64,000 bases of DNA from Bacillus sonorensis NBRC 101234 = KCTC 13918. GTDB taxonomy: Bacteria > Bacillota > Bacilli > Bacillales > Bacillaceae. This document shows positions 27,967-35,957 of this stretch, one piece after another (position 1 is the stretch's first letter; each line of letters starts with the position of its first letter). The notes under the pieces are model-generated. The model was not told the origin of the DNA and did not search any database. It saw nothing but the letters and a program-made list of their open reading frames with translations. The position numbers and the translations under genes are program-made. The stretch is taken from positions 1 to 64,000 of the forward strand of contig NZ_BCVZ01000008.1 of assembly GCF_001592005.1 (NCBI RefSeq). The letters are read 5' to 3'.

Positions 27967-28158
27967 TTATAAGAAATATTTTATTGCAGGGTTTGAAATA
28001 AAAAAAATAACTATATTTGATATCCAGTTATTCAATAAGTGAATAACAGATTTATAAAAACAAGAATAATTTAATCCACGGTTCCACAATAAAAAGGCAC
28101 AAACCGTTGAAACTATTCCTAAATACAAATGACTACTCAGAATTGTAGGATCAATCAA
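27967..28158 (-). pseudogene. DMT transporter fragment
   Basis: The frame contains LYLGIVSTVCAFLLWNRGL, nearly the same as LYLGIVSTACAFLLWNRGL in the intact exporter at 11861-12745. About 30 related residues remain. The sequence after that is unrelated. Confidence 0.65.
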
Positions 28159-28309
28159 GTATTTGCGACGTAAAAATGATGCTTTACAAAATGAACATAC
28201 TTATAAACACATAAACAAAAAGAACTCTGGCATCTCATCGAGTTCTTTTTGTTAAGTACTCTTCACCTTCTTTCACCAAAGAATTACCTTCAAATCGATC
28301 ACCAGATCT

Positions 28310-28540
28310 TTAATTTCTCTCAATAGTGCGGCATTCAGCCAATATCCAGTTTCCCTGCCGGACCTTTCTTCTGATTATGAGGCCTGCATCTTTAAGGATT
28401 GCTAAATGCTTTGAAACCGCAGTACAACCCTTGTCAAAATGAACGATCAACTCTTTGAGTGACAATACTTCCACTTCCGCCAACAAACGTAGCAATTTAC
28501 GTCTTGTTGGATCAGCGATGGCTACGTAAAATATCACGTT
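28310..28540 (-). CDS. ArsR-family HTH regulator, short
   Basis: A 76-residue winged helix protein from GTG 28540: AIADPTRRKLLRLLAEVE, CTAVSKHLAILKDAGLI recognition helix, and a QGNWILAE wing. Typical ArsR proteins continue for another 25 or so residues after the wing, so this one is trimmed at the C-terminus. No metal-binding cysteine cluster of the ArsR or CadC type is seen; the single cysteines are isolated. It is next to other fragments and may be decaying. Confidence 0.6.
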   Translation of the reverse strand, partial: NVIFYVAIADPTRRKLLRLLAEVEVLSLKELIVHFDKGCTAVSKHLAILKDAGLIIRRKVRQGNWILAECRTIERN

Positions 28541-28564
28541 TTTTATTTTTCCCGTTCAAAATCC

Positions 28565-28668
28565 CCTCCCCCCTGATTCTTTTGCGTATTGAAGAAGGTA
28601 AAATTATTGAACAGAGACTTCATGTGGATATGCATGATGCTCTCCGTCAACTTGGCAATAATGCTTAA
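28565..28668 (+). pseudogene. SnoaL/ester cyclase-like fragment
   Basis: The frame reads ILLRIEEGKIIEQR and ends DALRQLGNNA, which resembles the last strand and helix of SnoaL-like proteins (GKI.EH......QLG). No start or N-terminal part remains. Confidence 0.4.
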
Positions 28669-28719
28669 GTTTTAATTAATAGCTTAAAGTGTGACTAGTT
28701 CTTAAATTAACAATGTTTA

Positions 28720-28745
28720 GAAGACCCTTCTTTTGAGGGTCTTCT
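28720..28745. terminator. Terminator hairpin
   Basis: GAAGACCCT and AGGGTCTTC arms enclose a short T-rich loop, about 50 bases after the SnoaL-like fragment. Confidence 0.65.
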
Positions 28746-28794
28746 TCTATACAAATTAATATCAAAATACACTGATGAAAACCGAATATAACTT

Positions 28795-29052
28795 TCAGAA
28801 TATTCGAATAAAACCGAAGGGTATAAGAAGAAGCGAGACAATATGCGGGCATATTATTATAACTTTTTCCGTGGGATGTATGAGTTTAGAAACGGTGAAT
28901 ACACAAAAGCCATTACATATTACAAAAAAGCTGAACGTAAAATTCCGACAAGATTGAAAAAGCTGAGTTTTATTTTAAGTTATCCGAAGTCTATTATCAT
29001 ATGAAAATGACACATATCTCGATGCATTACGCCGAGCTTTCATACAACATCT
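28795..29052 (+). pseudogene. Rap-family aspartate phosphatase fragment
   Basis: Frame one reads YYYNFFRGMYEFRNGEYTKA then ITYYKKAERKIP. Frame two reads KIEKAEFYFKLSEVYYHMK and ISMHYAELSYNI. Together they form the N-terminal bundle and first TPR of Rap phosphatases, with a frame shift at about 28945. The rest of rap and any phr gene are gone. The fragment ends right at a sigK terminator relic. Confidence 0.75.
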
Positions 29053-29055
29053 AAA

Positions 29056-29118
29056 GTGATGAAGAAGAAGCCGGTCCAAAAATTCCGGCTTCTCTTTTAT
29101 TCCACTGGGCCCTAAACC
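29056..29118 (+). repeat. sigK 3' flank and terminator (relic 4)
   Basis: GTGATGAAGAAGAAGCCGG, the CCGGCTT arm, and TTCCACTGGGCCCTAAAC correspond to the stop, hairpin and downstream flank of relic 2 (1908-1968, TTCCATTAGGCCCTCAAC). Only the 3' flank survives; the coding part is replaced by the rap fragment. Confidence 0.7.
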
Positions 29119-29229
29119 TAGTAAAAAGTCCATCTCTATTGCAATTTATTTGACTTACACTAATTCAAGTCATTTTTATTTATTCTGGGCAGTTCATGGA
29201 CTCTTCCAGCAGGAGCTTTACTGCCCCCC

Positions 29230-30438
29230 CTATACCGTGTGATTTTTTGACGCACCCAGGCCGCATATGAACAGCAGAGCGCTGACGACAAGCAATAGTA
29301 ATAGCGGGAGGCTCCAGCTTGCCGTGACGTCATGGAGCAAACCAAACAAGGTTGGTCCAGCTGCCGCCAGCAAATATCCAACAGATTGCGACATACCGGA
29401 CAAAGAAGCCGCCTCGGAGGCATCTTTCGTCCGCAAGCTCAAAAAGATCATAGCCAAACTGAACGCACATCCCCCGGCAATTCCAAGTAAAATGGTCCAT
29501 AACGAAATAAGTGCATTACCGCCGAAATAAAGGCCGCCTAATGAAACAAAAAACAGGACAGTCATTATTATGACCAGTACACGTTGGTTCTTCATGCGTC
29601 CCGCAACGATCGACACGATAAATGATACGGGGAGCGAAGCGATTTGAAACAGCGATAGCATCCAACCAGCGCTGTCTTCACCCAAGCCCCGGCTTGTCAT
29701 GATTTCAGGTAACCAAGCGATCAAAACATAGAAAAGCAGAGACTGCAATCCCATAAAAAGTGTAATCATCCATGCCAGCGGTGAACGCCACAGACTTCGC
29801 CGTGCCGACATACCGCTAGTTGTTATCCCGGCTGACGCGTGACTCGCCCGAGCTTGAGGAAACCAGAATAGTGCGGCTATCAGAGCGAGCAGGCCCCAGA
29901 TTCCAAGTGCGCCATTCCAGCCAAAACCGAGATTGCGGGCGAGCGGGACACTTACACCGGATGCTATCGCACCGCATAAATTCATCGACACTGAATACAT
30001 CCCTGTCATAAGACCGACATGACGAGAAAAATCCCGTTTTACCAGACTCGGAATTAGCACGTTGCACACCGCAATCGCGAGCCCAAGCAAAGTGGTGCCT
30101 GCAAACAAAGGAACTGTTGAGGTCAGCGAGCGGACAGCGATACCCGCCATGAGCAGAACCAATGCATAAAGCATGATCCGTTCCATCCCGAAGCGGCGCG
30201 CCAAGATAGGCGCGAAGGGGGAAAGAAGCGAGAAAGCAAGCAACGGCAATGTCGTAAGCAGGCCTGCCGCAGCGTTCGATAACCCAAGGGACTCGCGAAT
30301 CGATCCAGCCATCGGGCCTACCGATGTTAGCGGTGACCGCATCGTCAATGAAATTAGGACGATGCCTATGATGATCGGCCAACTCAATGAGAGCGAACGC
30401 TTTGACACAGCCGGCTTCGTACCACTTTGTACGCTCAT
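29230..30438 (-). CDS. MFS transporter, CynX/NimT type
   Basis: A membrane carrier of about 402 residues with twelve predicted helices and the CynX/NimT-like opening LTMRSPLTSVGPMAGSIRESLGLSNAAAGLLTTLPL. Family members move cyanate, nitroimidazole or other small organics. Start is ATG 30438 with GGGGGAG upstream; it overlaps the stop of the gntR gene by four bases, so the two are translationally coupled. Base composition is more GC-rich than the flanks, which suggests a separate origin. Confidence 0.87.
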   Translation of the reverse strand: MSVQSGTKPAVSKRSLSLSWPIIIGIVLISLTMRSPLTSVGPMAGSIRESLGLSNAAAGLLTTLPLLAFSLLSPFAPILARRFGMERIMLYALVLLMAGIAVRSLTSTVPLFAGTTLLGLAIAVCNVLIPSLVKRDFSRHVGLMTGMYSVSMNLCGAIASGVSVPLARNLGFGWNGALGIWGLLALIAALFWFPQARASHASAGITTSGMSARRSLWRSPLAWMITLFMGLQSLLFYVLIAWLPEIMTSRGLGEDSAGWMLSLFQIASLPVSFIVSIVAGRMKNQRVLVIIMTVLFFVSLGGLYFGGNALISLWTILLGIAGGCAFSLAMIFLSLRTKDASEAASLSGMSQSVGYLLAAAGPTLFGLLHDVTASWSLPLLLLLVVSALLFICGLGASKNHTV

Positions 30439-31127
30439 GGCCGCTCCCCCTCTTCGACGGCGATAACATCCTTCGATTCTTCGATATAGCGGTGGACCGC
30501 TTCCACAGCACAATCGGCGTCCTTAGCGACAATTGCTTCGACCAGTTGCCGGTGCATTTTCAAGAAATCCGCATCGACTTCATAACGAGTCAAGCTTGTA
30601 ATCGAATCTTGCAATGCTTCAGCGATATGGCTGTATATTTCGATCAATATTTCATTATGAGACGCCTTGACGATGCTTTGATGTAGATGAATATCCGCCA
30701 TTACAAAGCTATCAATGTCACCGAGTTCCGCTGCTTCCTCGCAGCGTTCCAGCTGGAGAAGAAGTTCGCGCGCCTCGTCGTCGGTTCTTCGCTGTGCAGC
30801 TAGATGGGCTCCCTCACGTTCGAGTGCATATCGGACTTCTAACGTTTGCAGCGTATCAGAGCGCAAAATGCGTTTTTTCAATACCACCCCCAAAGCACTT
30901 GAAGAGCAAACATAAGTTCCGTCACCTTGTTTCGTCTTCAAGAGTCCCGCATGTATCAATGCCCGAATTGCTTCCCTTAATGTATTGCGGCTGACATTCA
31001 ACTCGGTCATCAACTCCGGCTCGGCCGGAATGCGCATCCCGACACCCCACTCACCAGATTCGATCAAACTTTCCATTTGTAATGCGACTTGCTCAACCAG
31101 CGTCTGCCGGTTTGTTTTCTGAAGCAT
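30435..31127 (-). CDS. GntR-family (FadR/FCD subgroup) regulator
   Basis: About 230 residues. The N-terminal winged helix reads RIPAEPELMTELNVSRNTLREAIRALIHAGLL. The all-helical FCD effector domain follows, with metal-type residues in VMADIHLHQSIVKASHN and HRQLVEAIVAKD. Start is ATG 31127 with GGGAGG upstream. It probably represses itself and the coupled MFS gene through the dyad just upstream. Confidence 0.87.
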   Translation of the reverse strand: MLQKTNRQTLVEQVALQMESLIESGEWGVGMRIPAEPELMTELNVSRNTLREAIRALIHAGLLKTKQGDGTYVCSSSALGVVLKKRILRSDTLQTLEVRYALEREGAHLAAQRRTDDEARELLLQLERCEEAAELGDIDSFVMADIHLHQSIVKASHNEILIEIYSHIAEALQDSITSLTRYEVDADFLKMHRQLVEAIVAKDADCAVEAVHRYIEESKDVIAVEEGERP

Positions 31128-31154
31128 ATGTCTATCCTCCCATAATTCACTTAT

Positions 31155-31171
31155 CAAACATAGGATGTTTG
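31155..31171. promoter_or_regulatory. Likely GntR operator
   Basis: CAAACATaggATGTTTG is a perfect 7-3-7 dyad about 30 bases upstream of the gntR start, a usual place for autoregulation. Confidence 0.6.
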
Positions 31172-31291
31172 GTTAATCGGCATTTTATCATATCTATAAA
31201 ATTAAGACAACAAAATAAGTTTAATACGAATTAATGAAACAAAGCTGCATCAAATGGAAGATGATTTGAACAGTCAATTCTTTATTACTAC

Positions 31292-31433
31292 AAAAACGGA
31301 TAACCTGTGAGCGGCATTGAAATTTCGGTCATCGATGTCCTGAAATCGGAAAACGAAGACATCATCGATACCATCCAGCTCAATATTGATCTTAAAAAAG
31401 TCAAAAAATACATCGAAATCCTCAGGCAGATTG
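31292..31433 (+). pseudogene. Internal sigK fragment (relic 5)
   Basis: The same CGGATAACCTGTGAG lead-in as relic 2 is followed by the codons for a [24 protein letters not shown] stretch and then [11 protein letters not shown], where the frame and homology end. The C-terminal HTH and terminator are missing; a LysR fragment joins directly. Confidence 0.82.
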
Positions 31434-31666
31434 ATGGAATTCGGAATATTTGAGGCGATCATTGGTTGTGTCAGCGCCGGCTTGGGTATTTCAATGCTGC
31501 CACTGCCGCCCATGAAAAACAAGACCGCATCCGCAGCCATACTATCTCTGACAAATATTCTTTAGTAACAACTATGTTTATTAGGCGAAAAGATACTTTA
31601 ATTACACCTGCTTTATCCGTTTTTTTAACTCATATGAGGACTCATTTTCAAAAAAACATGAGTTGA
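31434..31666 (+). pseudogene. LysR-family regulator, C-terminal fragment
   Basis: [22 protein letters not shown] is typical of the effector domain of CzcR-like LysR proteins. After a frame shift near 31500 the homology resumes with TISDKYSLVTTMFIRRKDTL and ends at 31666. The DNA-binding half is lost. Confidence 0.7.
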
Positions 31667-31766
31667 CAAAGAAGGAAAACTAAATGTTTAAGCGAATACG
31701 GATCTTTGAGTAAAATTGAAAATGACACTTTTTTTCAAAAAGCCATGTCTTAGCGGGGGATTCGGT

Positions 31767-32810
31767 ATGAATGAATTTATGAAGATGTTTTCGTTAACAA
31801 AACCTATTATTCAGGCTCCAATGGCTGGTGGTATTACAAAGCCTCGACTTGCATCTGCAGTTTCGAATCAAGGTGCTCTCGGGAGTTTAGCATCGGGATA
31901 TCTTACGCCAGAAATACTAGAACAACAAACGAAGGAAATGTTTGAGCTGACAGACGCTCCTTTTCAAATTAATGTGTTTGTTCCGTCAGATCCAGAAACG
32001 CCATCAGAAGAACAAGTTGAAAAGTGGAAAAAAAACATCCCGTTAGCTGATCAAGTAAATCAATTCAAATCTGTACAAGAAGAGTGGGATGACTTCTATC
32101 AAAAAATTGATATTATCTTAAGATACAAAGTGAAGGCTTGCTCATTCACTTTTGATCTGCCGCCTGAAGACGCAGTAAAAGAACTAAAAGCCTCTGGATG
32201 CCGTTTGATTGGAACCGCTTCAACTGTAGAAGAAGCAGTGTTAATGGAAGAACGGGGAATGGATATAGTAGTCCTTCAAGGCAGTGAAGCAGGTGGGCAT
32301 CGTGGAGCATTCTTACCTTCCAAAGGTGAATCTGCCGTAGGTTTAATGGCTCTGGTTCCACAAGCAGCAGATGCACTGGGTGTTCCAGTCATAGCCGCTG
32401 GCGGAATTACAGACCACAGAGGAGTAAAAGCAGCTTTAACGCTTGGAGCACAAGGAGTACAAATCGGGTCTGCTTTTTTAATTTGCCATGAGAGTAACGC
32501 ACATGCGGTACATAAACAGAAAGTACTCGAAGCGAACGAAGCAGATACAAAGCTTACGAAACTATTTTCAGGTAAAGAGGCAAGAGGAATCGTGAATAAA
32601 TGGATGGAAGAAAAAGAAGGATTTGAGACACAAACCCTTCCATATCCTTATCAAAATACACTGACTAAAGCAATGAGGCAGCAGGCTTCACTTCAAAACA
32701 ACCATGATCAGATGTCTTTGTGGGCAGGCCAAGGAATACGATCACTGACTGAAGAAATTTCGGTAAAACAACTTTTAAATAAACTTTGCCAAGAGGATAT
32801 AAAAATATAG
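31767..32810 (+). CDS. Nitronate monooxygenase (NMO, 2-nitropropane dioxygenase family)
   Basis: About 347 residues, a TIM-barrel FMN enzyme that oxidises nitronates such as propionate-3-nitronate. The barrel opens with PIIQAPMAGGITKPRLASAVSNQGALGSL. The FMN-binding blocks GSEAGGHRG and AAGGITDHRGVKAALTLGA then GVQIGSAFL are intact. I chose ATG 31767, after a G-rich site; the frame opens 17 codons earlier. It stands alone, 100 bases from the next gene on the other strand. Confidence 0.9.
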   Translation: MNEFMKMFSLTKPIIQAPMAGGITKPRLASAVSNQGALGSLASGYLTPEILEQQTKEMFELTDAPFQINVFVPSDPETPSEEQVEKWKKNIPLADQVNQFKSVQEEWDDFYQKIDIILRYKVKACSFTFDLPPEDAVKELKASGCRLIGTASTVEEAVLMEERGMDIVVLQGSEAGGHRGAFLPSKGESAVGLMALVPQAADALGVPVIAAGGITDHRGVKAALTLGAQGVQIGSAFLICHESNAHAVHKQKVLEANEADTKLTKLFSGKEARGIVNKWMEEKEGFETQTLPYPYQNTLTKAMRQQASLQNNHDQMSLWAGQGIRSLTEEISVKQLLNKLCQEDIKI

Positions 32811-32910
32811 GCGCATCTGGTCTAGGATAACGGCAACAAGGTGCTCATCAGCTATCAATTGATGCGTGTATCTTCGCTGTCGCTTCTATGGCTAATCACA
32901 TAATGGTGTA

Positions 32911-33660
32911 CTACCCTAACTTGCGTTTAAATTCTTTACTGGCGAAGAAGTAAGCGATGACCGTGATGCCGACGCACCAGGCAAGCGCGATCCAGATACC
33001 GTTGCCAACAGACCCTTCATACAAGAGGGCACGAATCGCATTCACGATTGAAGTCACGGGCTGGTTCTCAGCGAACGCACGGACAATTTTAGGCATGGTT
33101 TCCGTGGGGACAAAGGCCGAACTGATAAACGGCAGGAAAATCAGCGGGTACGAGTAGGCTGTCGCCCCTTCCATAGACCCCGCTGTCAATCCGGGAATGA
33201 CCGCCAGCCATGTCAGCGCCAGCGTAAACAGCCCGAGTATCCCAGCTACCGTGAGCCAATCCAGGATATCAGCGCTGGAACGGAAGCCCATCAAGAGCGC
33301 GACGAGGATAACCACCACGACAGTAAGCGCATTGGAAACAAGCGAGGTCAACACGTGAGCCCACAATACCGACGAGCGCTTGATGGGCATGGTAATGAAA
33401 CGCGCCATCAGTCCGCTCTTTACATCTGTAAACAGCCGCACGGAAGTGTAAGCGACGCCGGATGCGATAGCCATCAGCAAGATTCCCGGCAATAAATAAT
33501 TAACGTAGTTGTCCGTGCCTGTCTCTATGGCGCCGCCAAATACGTAGACAAACAGCAGCATCATCATAATCGGCGTAATCGCCACCGTAATAATCGTATC
33601 CGGGCTGCGCATAATGTTGCGCATTAAACGCCCTAGTAGTACCCCTGTTTTGCTTTTCAT
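32911..33660 (-). CDS. ABC-2 type exporter permease
   Basis: A 249-residue permease with six predicted membrane helices and an ABC-2 domain (RPLMRNIMRSPD-like start, PLIFLPFISSAFVPTETMP before the last helices). It partners the ATPase encoded directly upstream, which stops one base before this gene starts. Such PadR-linked DrrAB-type exporters usually remove drugs or antimicrobial lipids or peptides. The substrate here is unknown. Confidence 0.9.
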   Translation of the reverse strand: MKSKTGVLLGRLMRNIMRSPDTIITVAITPIMMMLLFVYVFGGAIETGTDNYVNYLLPGILLMAIASGVAYTSVRLFTDVKSGLMARFITMPIKRSSVLWAHVLTSLVSNALTVVVVILVALLMGFRSSADILDWLTVAGILGLFTLALTWLAVIPGLTAGSMEGATAYSYPLIFLPFISSAFVPTETMPKIVRAFAENQPVTSIVNAIRALLYEGSVGNGIWIALAWCVGITVIAYFFASKEFKRKLG

Positions 33661-34422
33661 TTACATTTCCTCCTTTTTGCCAATGATCGCGAGGAAAATT
33701 TCCTCCAATGTCGGCTGCTTCTCGATGTACTCCACTTTCGCTGGCGGGAACATCTCTTTGAGTTCGGCAAGAGTGCCGGTCGTGATGATTTTTCCGCCAT
33801 GCAGGATGGCGATACGGTCCGCCAGTTGTTCGGCTTCCTCCAGGTACTGGGTCGTCAGCAAGATGGTCGTGCCGCCGCCGGCAAGCTCCTTGACAGTATC
33901 CCAGACTTCAATCCGCGCTTCGGGGTCAAGCCCTGTCGTCGGTTCGTCGAGAAAAATGACTGCTGGCGTCCCGATTAGGCTCATGGCGATGTCAAGCCGG
34001 CGCTTCATCCCGCCGGAATACTTATCGGCCCGGCGGTTTGCCGCATCGGTCAGGCTGAATCTTGCAAGCAGATTGTCGGCAACTTGAGCGGGATTGGAAA
34101 CTCCCCGCAACTTGGCGATCATCATCAGGTTTTCCCGCCCGGTGAGCATGCCGTCTAAAGCTGCGAACTGCCCTGTCAGGCTGATGCTCTGGCGAACTTG
34201 ATCCGGTTGACGCTGAACGTCAAAGCCGCAAATGCCTACTTCGCCGCCATCGAGCTTCATCAACGTCGAGAGGATGTTGACCGTCGTCGTCTTGCCCGCT
34301 CCATTTGAGCCCAGCAGTGCGAAAATTTCGCCACGCCGCACCTCAAAATCCACCCCCTTTAAGACTTCCTTGTCTTTAAAGGTTTTTTTTAACCTTTTTA
34401 CAGAAATCGCTGCATTGCTCAT
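33661..34422 (-). CDS. ABC exporter ATP-binding protein (DrrA type)
   Basis: About 253 residues. Walker A GSNGAGKTT, the signature YSGGMKRRLDIAMSL, Walker B AVIFLDEPTTGLDP and the H-loop region LLTTQYLEEAEQLADR are all visible. A short C-terminal extension (EYIEKQPTLEEIFLAI) is typical of DrrA proteins. Start is ATG 34422 with AGGAGG upstream. The operon is headed by a promoter with a PadR-type palindrome. Confidence 0.92.
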   Translation of the reverse strand: MSNAAISVKRLKKTFKDKEVLKGVDFEVRRGEIFALLGSNGAGKTTTVNILSTLMKLDGGEVGICGFDVQRQPDQVRQSISLTGQFAALDGMLTGRENLMMIAKLRGVSNPAQVADNLLARFSLTDAANRRADKYSGGMKRRLDIAMSLIGTPAVIFLDEPTTGLDPEARIEVWDTVKELAGGGTTILLTTQYLEEAEQLADRIAILHGGKIITTGTLAELKEMFPPAKVEYIEKQPTLEEIFLAIIGKKEEM

Positions 34423-34585
34423 ACTTTTTTCCTCCTTATAAAAAGCGCAGCAAGGCCGCTTGCGAAATCCGGAAATGACGGGGCTTTGTCTGATAAGCGA
34501 GCGGGTGCGTTCAGACAAAGCGGAGTAATTATCCGGTCGAGCACCTTACTGAGCTAGATTGCCTATACTCTTCTATTTAGTCTGA

Positions 34586-34665
34586 CTGATAATCTGTATA
34601 ACTTAGTACCAGGTTGAAAATATAACTGAATAGCGAAGGCGGCAATTCACTTTGTAACCAGCTAT
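34586..34665 (-). promoter_or_regulatory. Promoter/operator region of the ABC exporter
   Basis: TGTATAACTTAGTACC near 34596-34610 repeats the palindrome found upstream of padR. On its upstream (right) side lies a CTGAATAGC / GCTATTCAG stem-loop (about 34623-34664), as at padR. The two promoter regions are therefore paralogous and should be co-regulated. Confidence 0.55.
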
Positions 34666-34691
34666 TCAGTCGGTATTATCTGTTGAATTCT

Positions 34692-35033
34692 TTATTTTTT
34701 TCCCAATCGCTTCATGATACTCTGATTTAAATCTTCACGATACTTGGCAACATAGGTTTTAGCGTTTGCCACTAGTTCGTCGGCAAAGGACGCCACGTCG
34801 TCCCCAGTGATTTCCAGCACTTGTCTGCCTTCCGCCGCACCGGCTTCGAACAACTCGATTAATTCATACTGAATATGCAACATGTCCATCCCGCTGCCCG
34901 CTGAGAAATTCCACATGTAGTTTTGAATTTTCTTAAATACGAACTGGTAGTCCTCTGGCAGGGCTTTAACCCGTGCCATCATCATCTTGTACTCTTTTTT
35001 ATCACCAATCATTTTTTTGAACATTTCCATCAT
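34692..35033 (-). CDS. DUF1048 family protein
   Basis: A 113-residue, mostly helical cytosolic protein. MARVKALPEDYQFVFKKIQNYMW followed by AAAEGRQVLEITGDDVASF are the usual family features. These genes are regularly found between a padR gene and a DrrAB-type exporter, as here, but no biochemical role is known. It is likely co-transcribed with padR; 72 bases separate them. Ribosome site AGGAGG precedes ATG 35033, and a second ATG follows at once. Confidence 0.85.
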   Translation of the reverse strand: MMEMFKKMIGDKKEYKMMMARVKALPEDYQFVFKKIQNYMWNFSAGSGMDMLHIQYELIELFEAGAAEGRQVLEITGDDVASFADELVANAKTYVAKYREDLNQSIMKRLGKK

Positions 35034-35105
35034 GTTATTTTTCCTCCTTTTTTATAAAGCTGAACAAGACACTCCAAAAAATTTTGGACGGAATATCTTA
35101 TGAAG

Positions 35106-35426
35106 CTAGGTTGATTTCAAGACGTTGATTTTTGATGATACAAAATCCCACTTTTTCCAAAACAATTCAAGCTCCTGGCGGCCAGCCTCATTAAGTGAGT
35201 AAAACTTACGGGGCGGTCCCATATCTGACGGTTTCTTTTCTATGTTCACAAGTTTTTTCTTTTCTAATCGCATGAGGATGGTGTAGACCGTCCCTTCCAC
35301 CACTTCGGTAAACCCAAGCTCGTTCAGGCGGCGGGTAATCTCATAGCCATAGGTTTCATGGCGGCTGATGATTTCCAGCACGCAGCCTTCCAGCGAACCC
35401 TTCAGCATTTCAGTTAAATTTTCCAT
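35106..35426 (-). CDS. PadR-family transcriptional regulator
   Basis: A 106-residue winged-helix repressor: LKGSLEGCVLEIISRHETYGYEITRRL, EGTVYTILMRLEKKKLV recognition region, and a GPPRKFYSLNEAG wing. A short C-terminal helix serves dimerisation. It opens with GGGGAGG before ATG 35426. The CTTAGTACTAAG palindrome just upstream and its near copy before the ABC genes are its probable targets, so it would repress itself and the exporter until a ligand binds. Confidence 0.9.
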   Translation of the reverse strand: MENLTEMLKGSLEGCVLEIISRHETYGYEITRRLNELGFTEVVEGTVYTILMRLEKKKLVNIEKKPSDMGPPRKFYSLNEAGRQELELFWKKWDFVSSKINVLKST

Positions 35427-35454
35427 GTTCAGAACCTCCCCTATTTTGTCCGAC

Positions 35455-35516
35455 TTATATTCAGTATAACTTAGTACTAAGGGAAATTTTTGCTGAATAG
35501 CTATTGGGAAATCACG
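35455..35516 (-). promoter_or_regulatory. padR promoter/operator region
   Basis: A perfect 12-base palindrome CTTAGTACTAAG lies at 35470-35481. Next to it is a GCTGAATAGC / GCTATTCAGC stem-loop. A near copy of both elements stands upstream of the ABC genes. Confidence 0.65.
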
Positions 35517-35715
35517 CTATTCAGCAATACTTACTACGAGTATATTGTATCAACGAGTAGCGGGGGTGTCAACTATTTTTCTTAAAAATATTACTCCACG
35601 GAAGTTTTTGTAAGCTGCTTATAGTGTGCGTGTCCTTTGCAACTGAAACGTGTTGCCTTTTAACAAAAAAAGCTTGTCGATGAAGCCACTTTTTGTGACT
35701 TTGTCGATAAGCTGA

Positions 35716-35801
35716 AAGCACCTTTCAAGGTGCTTTTTTGAAATTGGAACAATTTTTAATTCGTACATATTCTATTCAAAAAATTCAAAAAAACGAGTTT
35801 G
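35716..35801 (+). repeat. Intergenic repeat, copy 2 of 2, with hairpin
   Basis: Begins with the terminator-like hairpin AAGCACC / GGTGCTTTTTT (35716-35741) and continues through GAAATTGGAACAA and CGTACATATTCTATTCAAAAAA, matching 19798-19881. The rest of 35517-35840 shows no gene. Confidence 0.6.
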
Positions 35802-35840
35802 TTTATCTCAAAAACGGAACGGAGAGCTGTTCCAATCAGA

Positions 35841-35957
35841 TTACTCCTTCTTCAGAGCGGTCTGCCTATACCTCTCCTTGAGTTCACATAACTCTTCCCA
35901 TTCTTTTCTGAAAAGCTGTGAATTCAGGATCGACATCTCCGTTTTTGCGAACATCAT
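35841..35957 (-). CDS. Small ORF coupled to the radical SAM gene (38 residues)
   Basis: The ATG at 35957 overlaps the radical SAM stop codon (ATGA), so translation is coupled. The peptide begins MMFAKTEMSILNSQLFR and is highly charged and probably helical, with one cysteine and two aromatic residues (WEELCELKERYRQ). It has no signal peptide, membrane segment or recognised domain. It could be a small partner protein, a peptide substrate of the radical SAM enzyme, or an accidental frame. Peptide substrates are usually encoded upstream, which counts against that role. Confidence 0.4.
   Translation of the reverse strand: MMFAKTEMSILNSQLFRKEWEELCELKERYRQTALKKE

Noticed and set aside
29816-30532. 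238-residue minus-strand frame overlapping the MFS and GntR genes
   Set aside because: It is in another frame over two well-supported genes with higher GC, where long shadow frames are expected.
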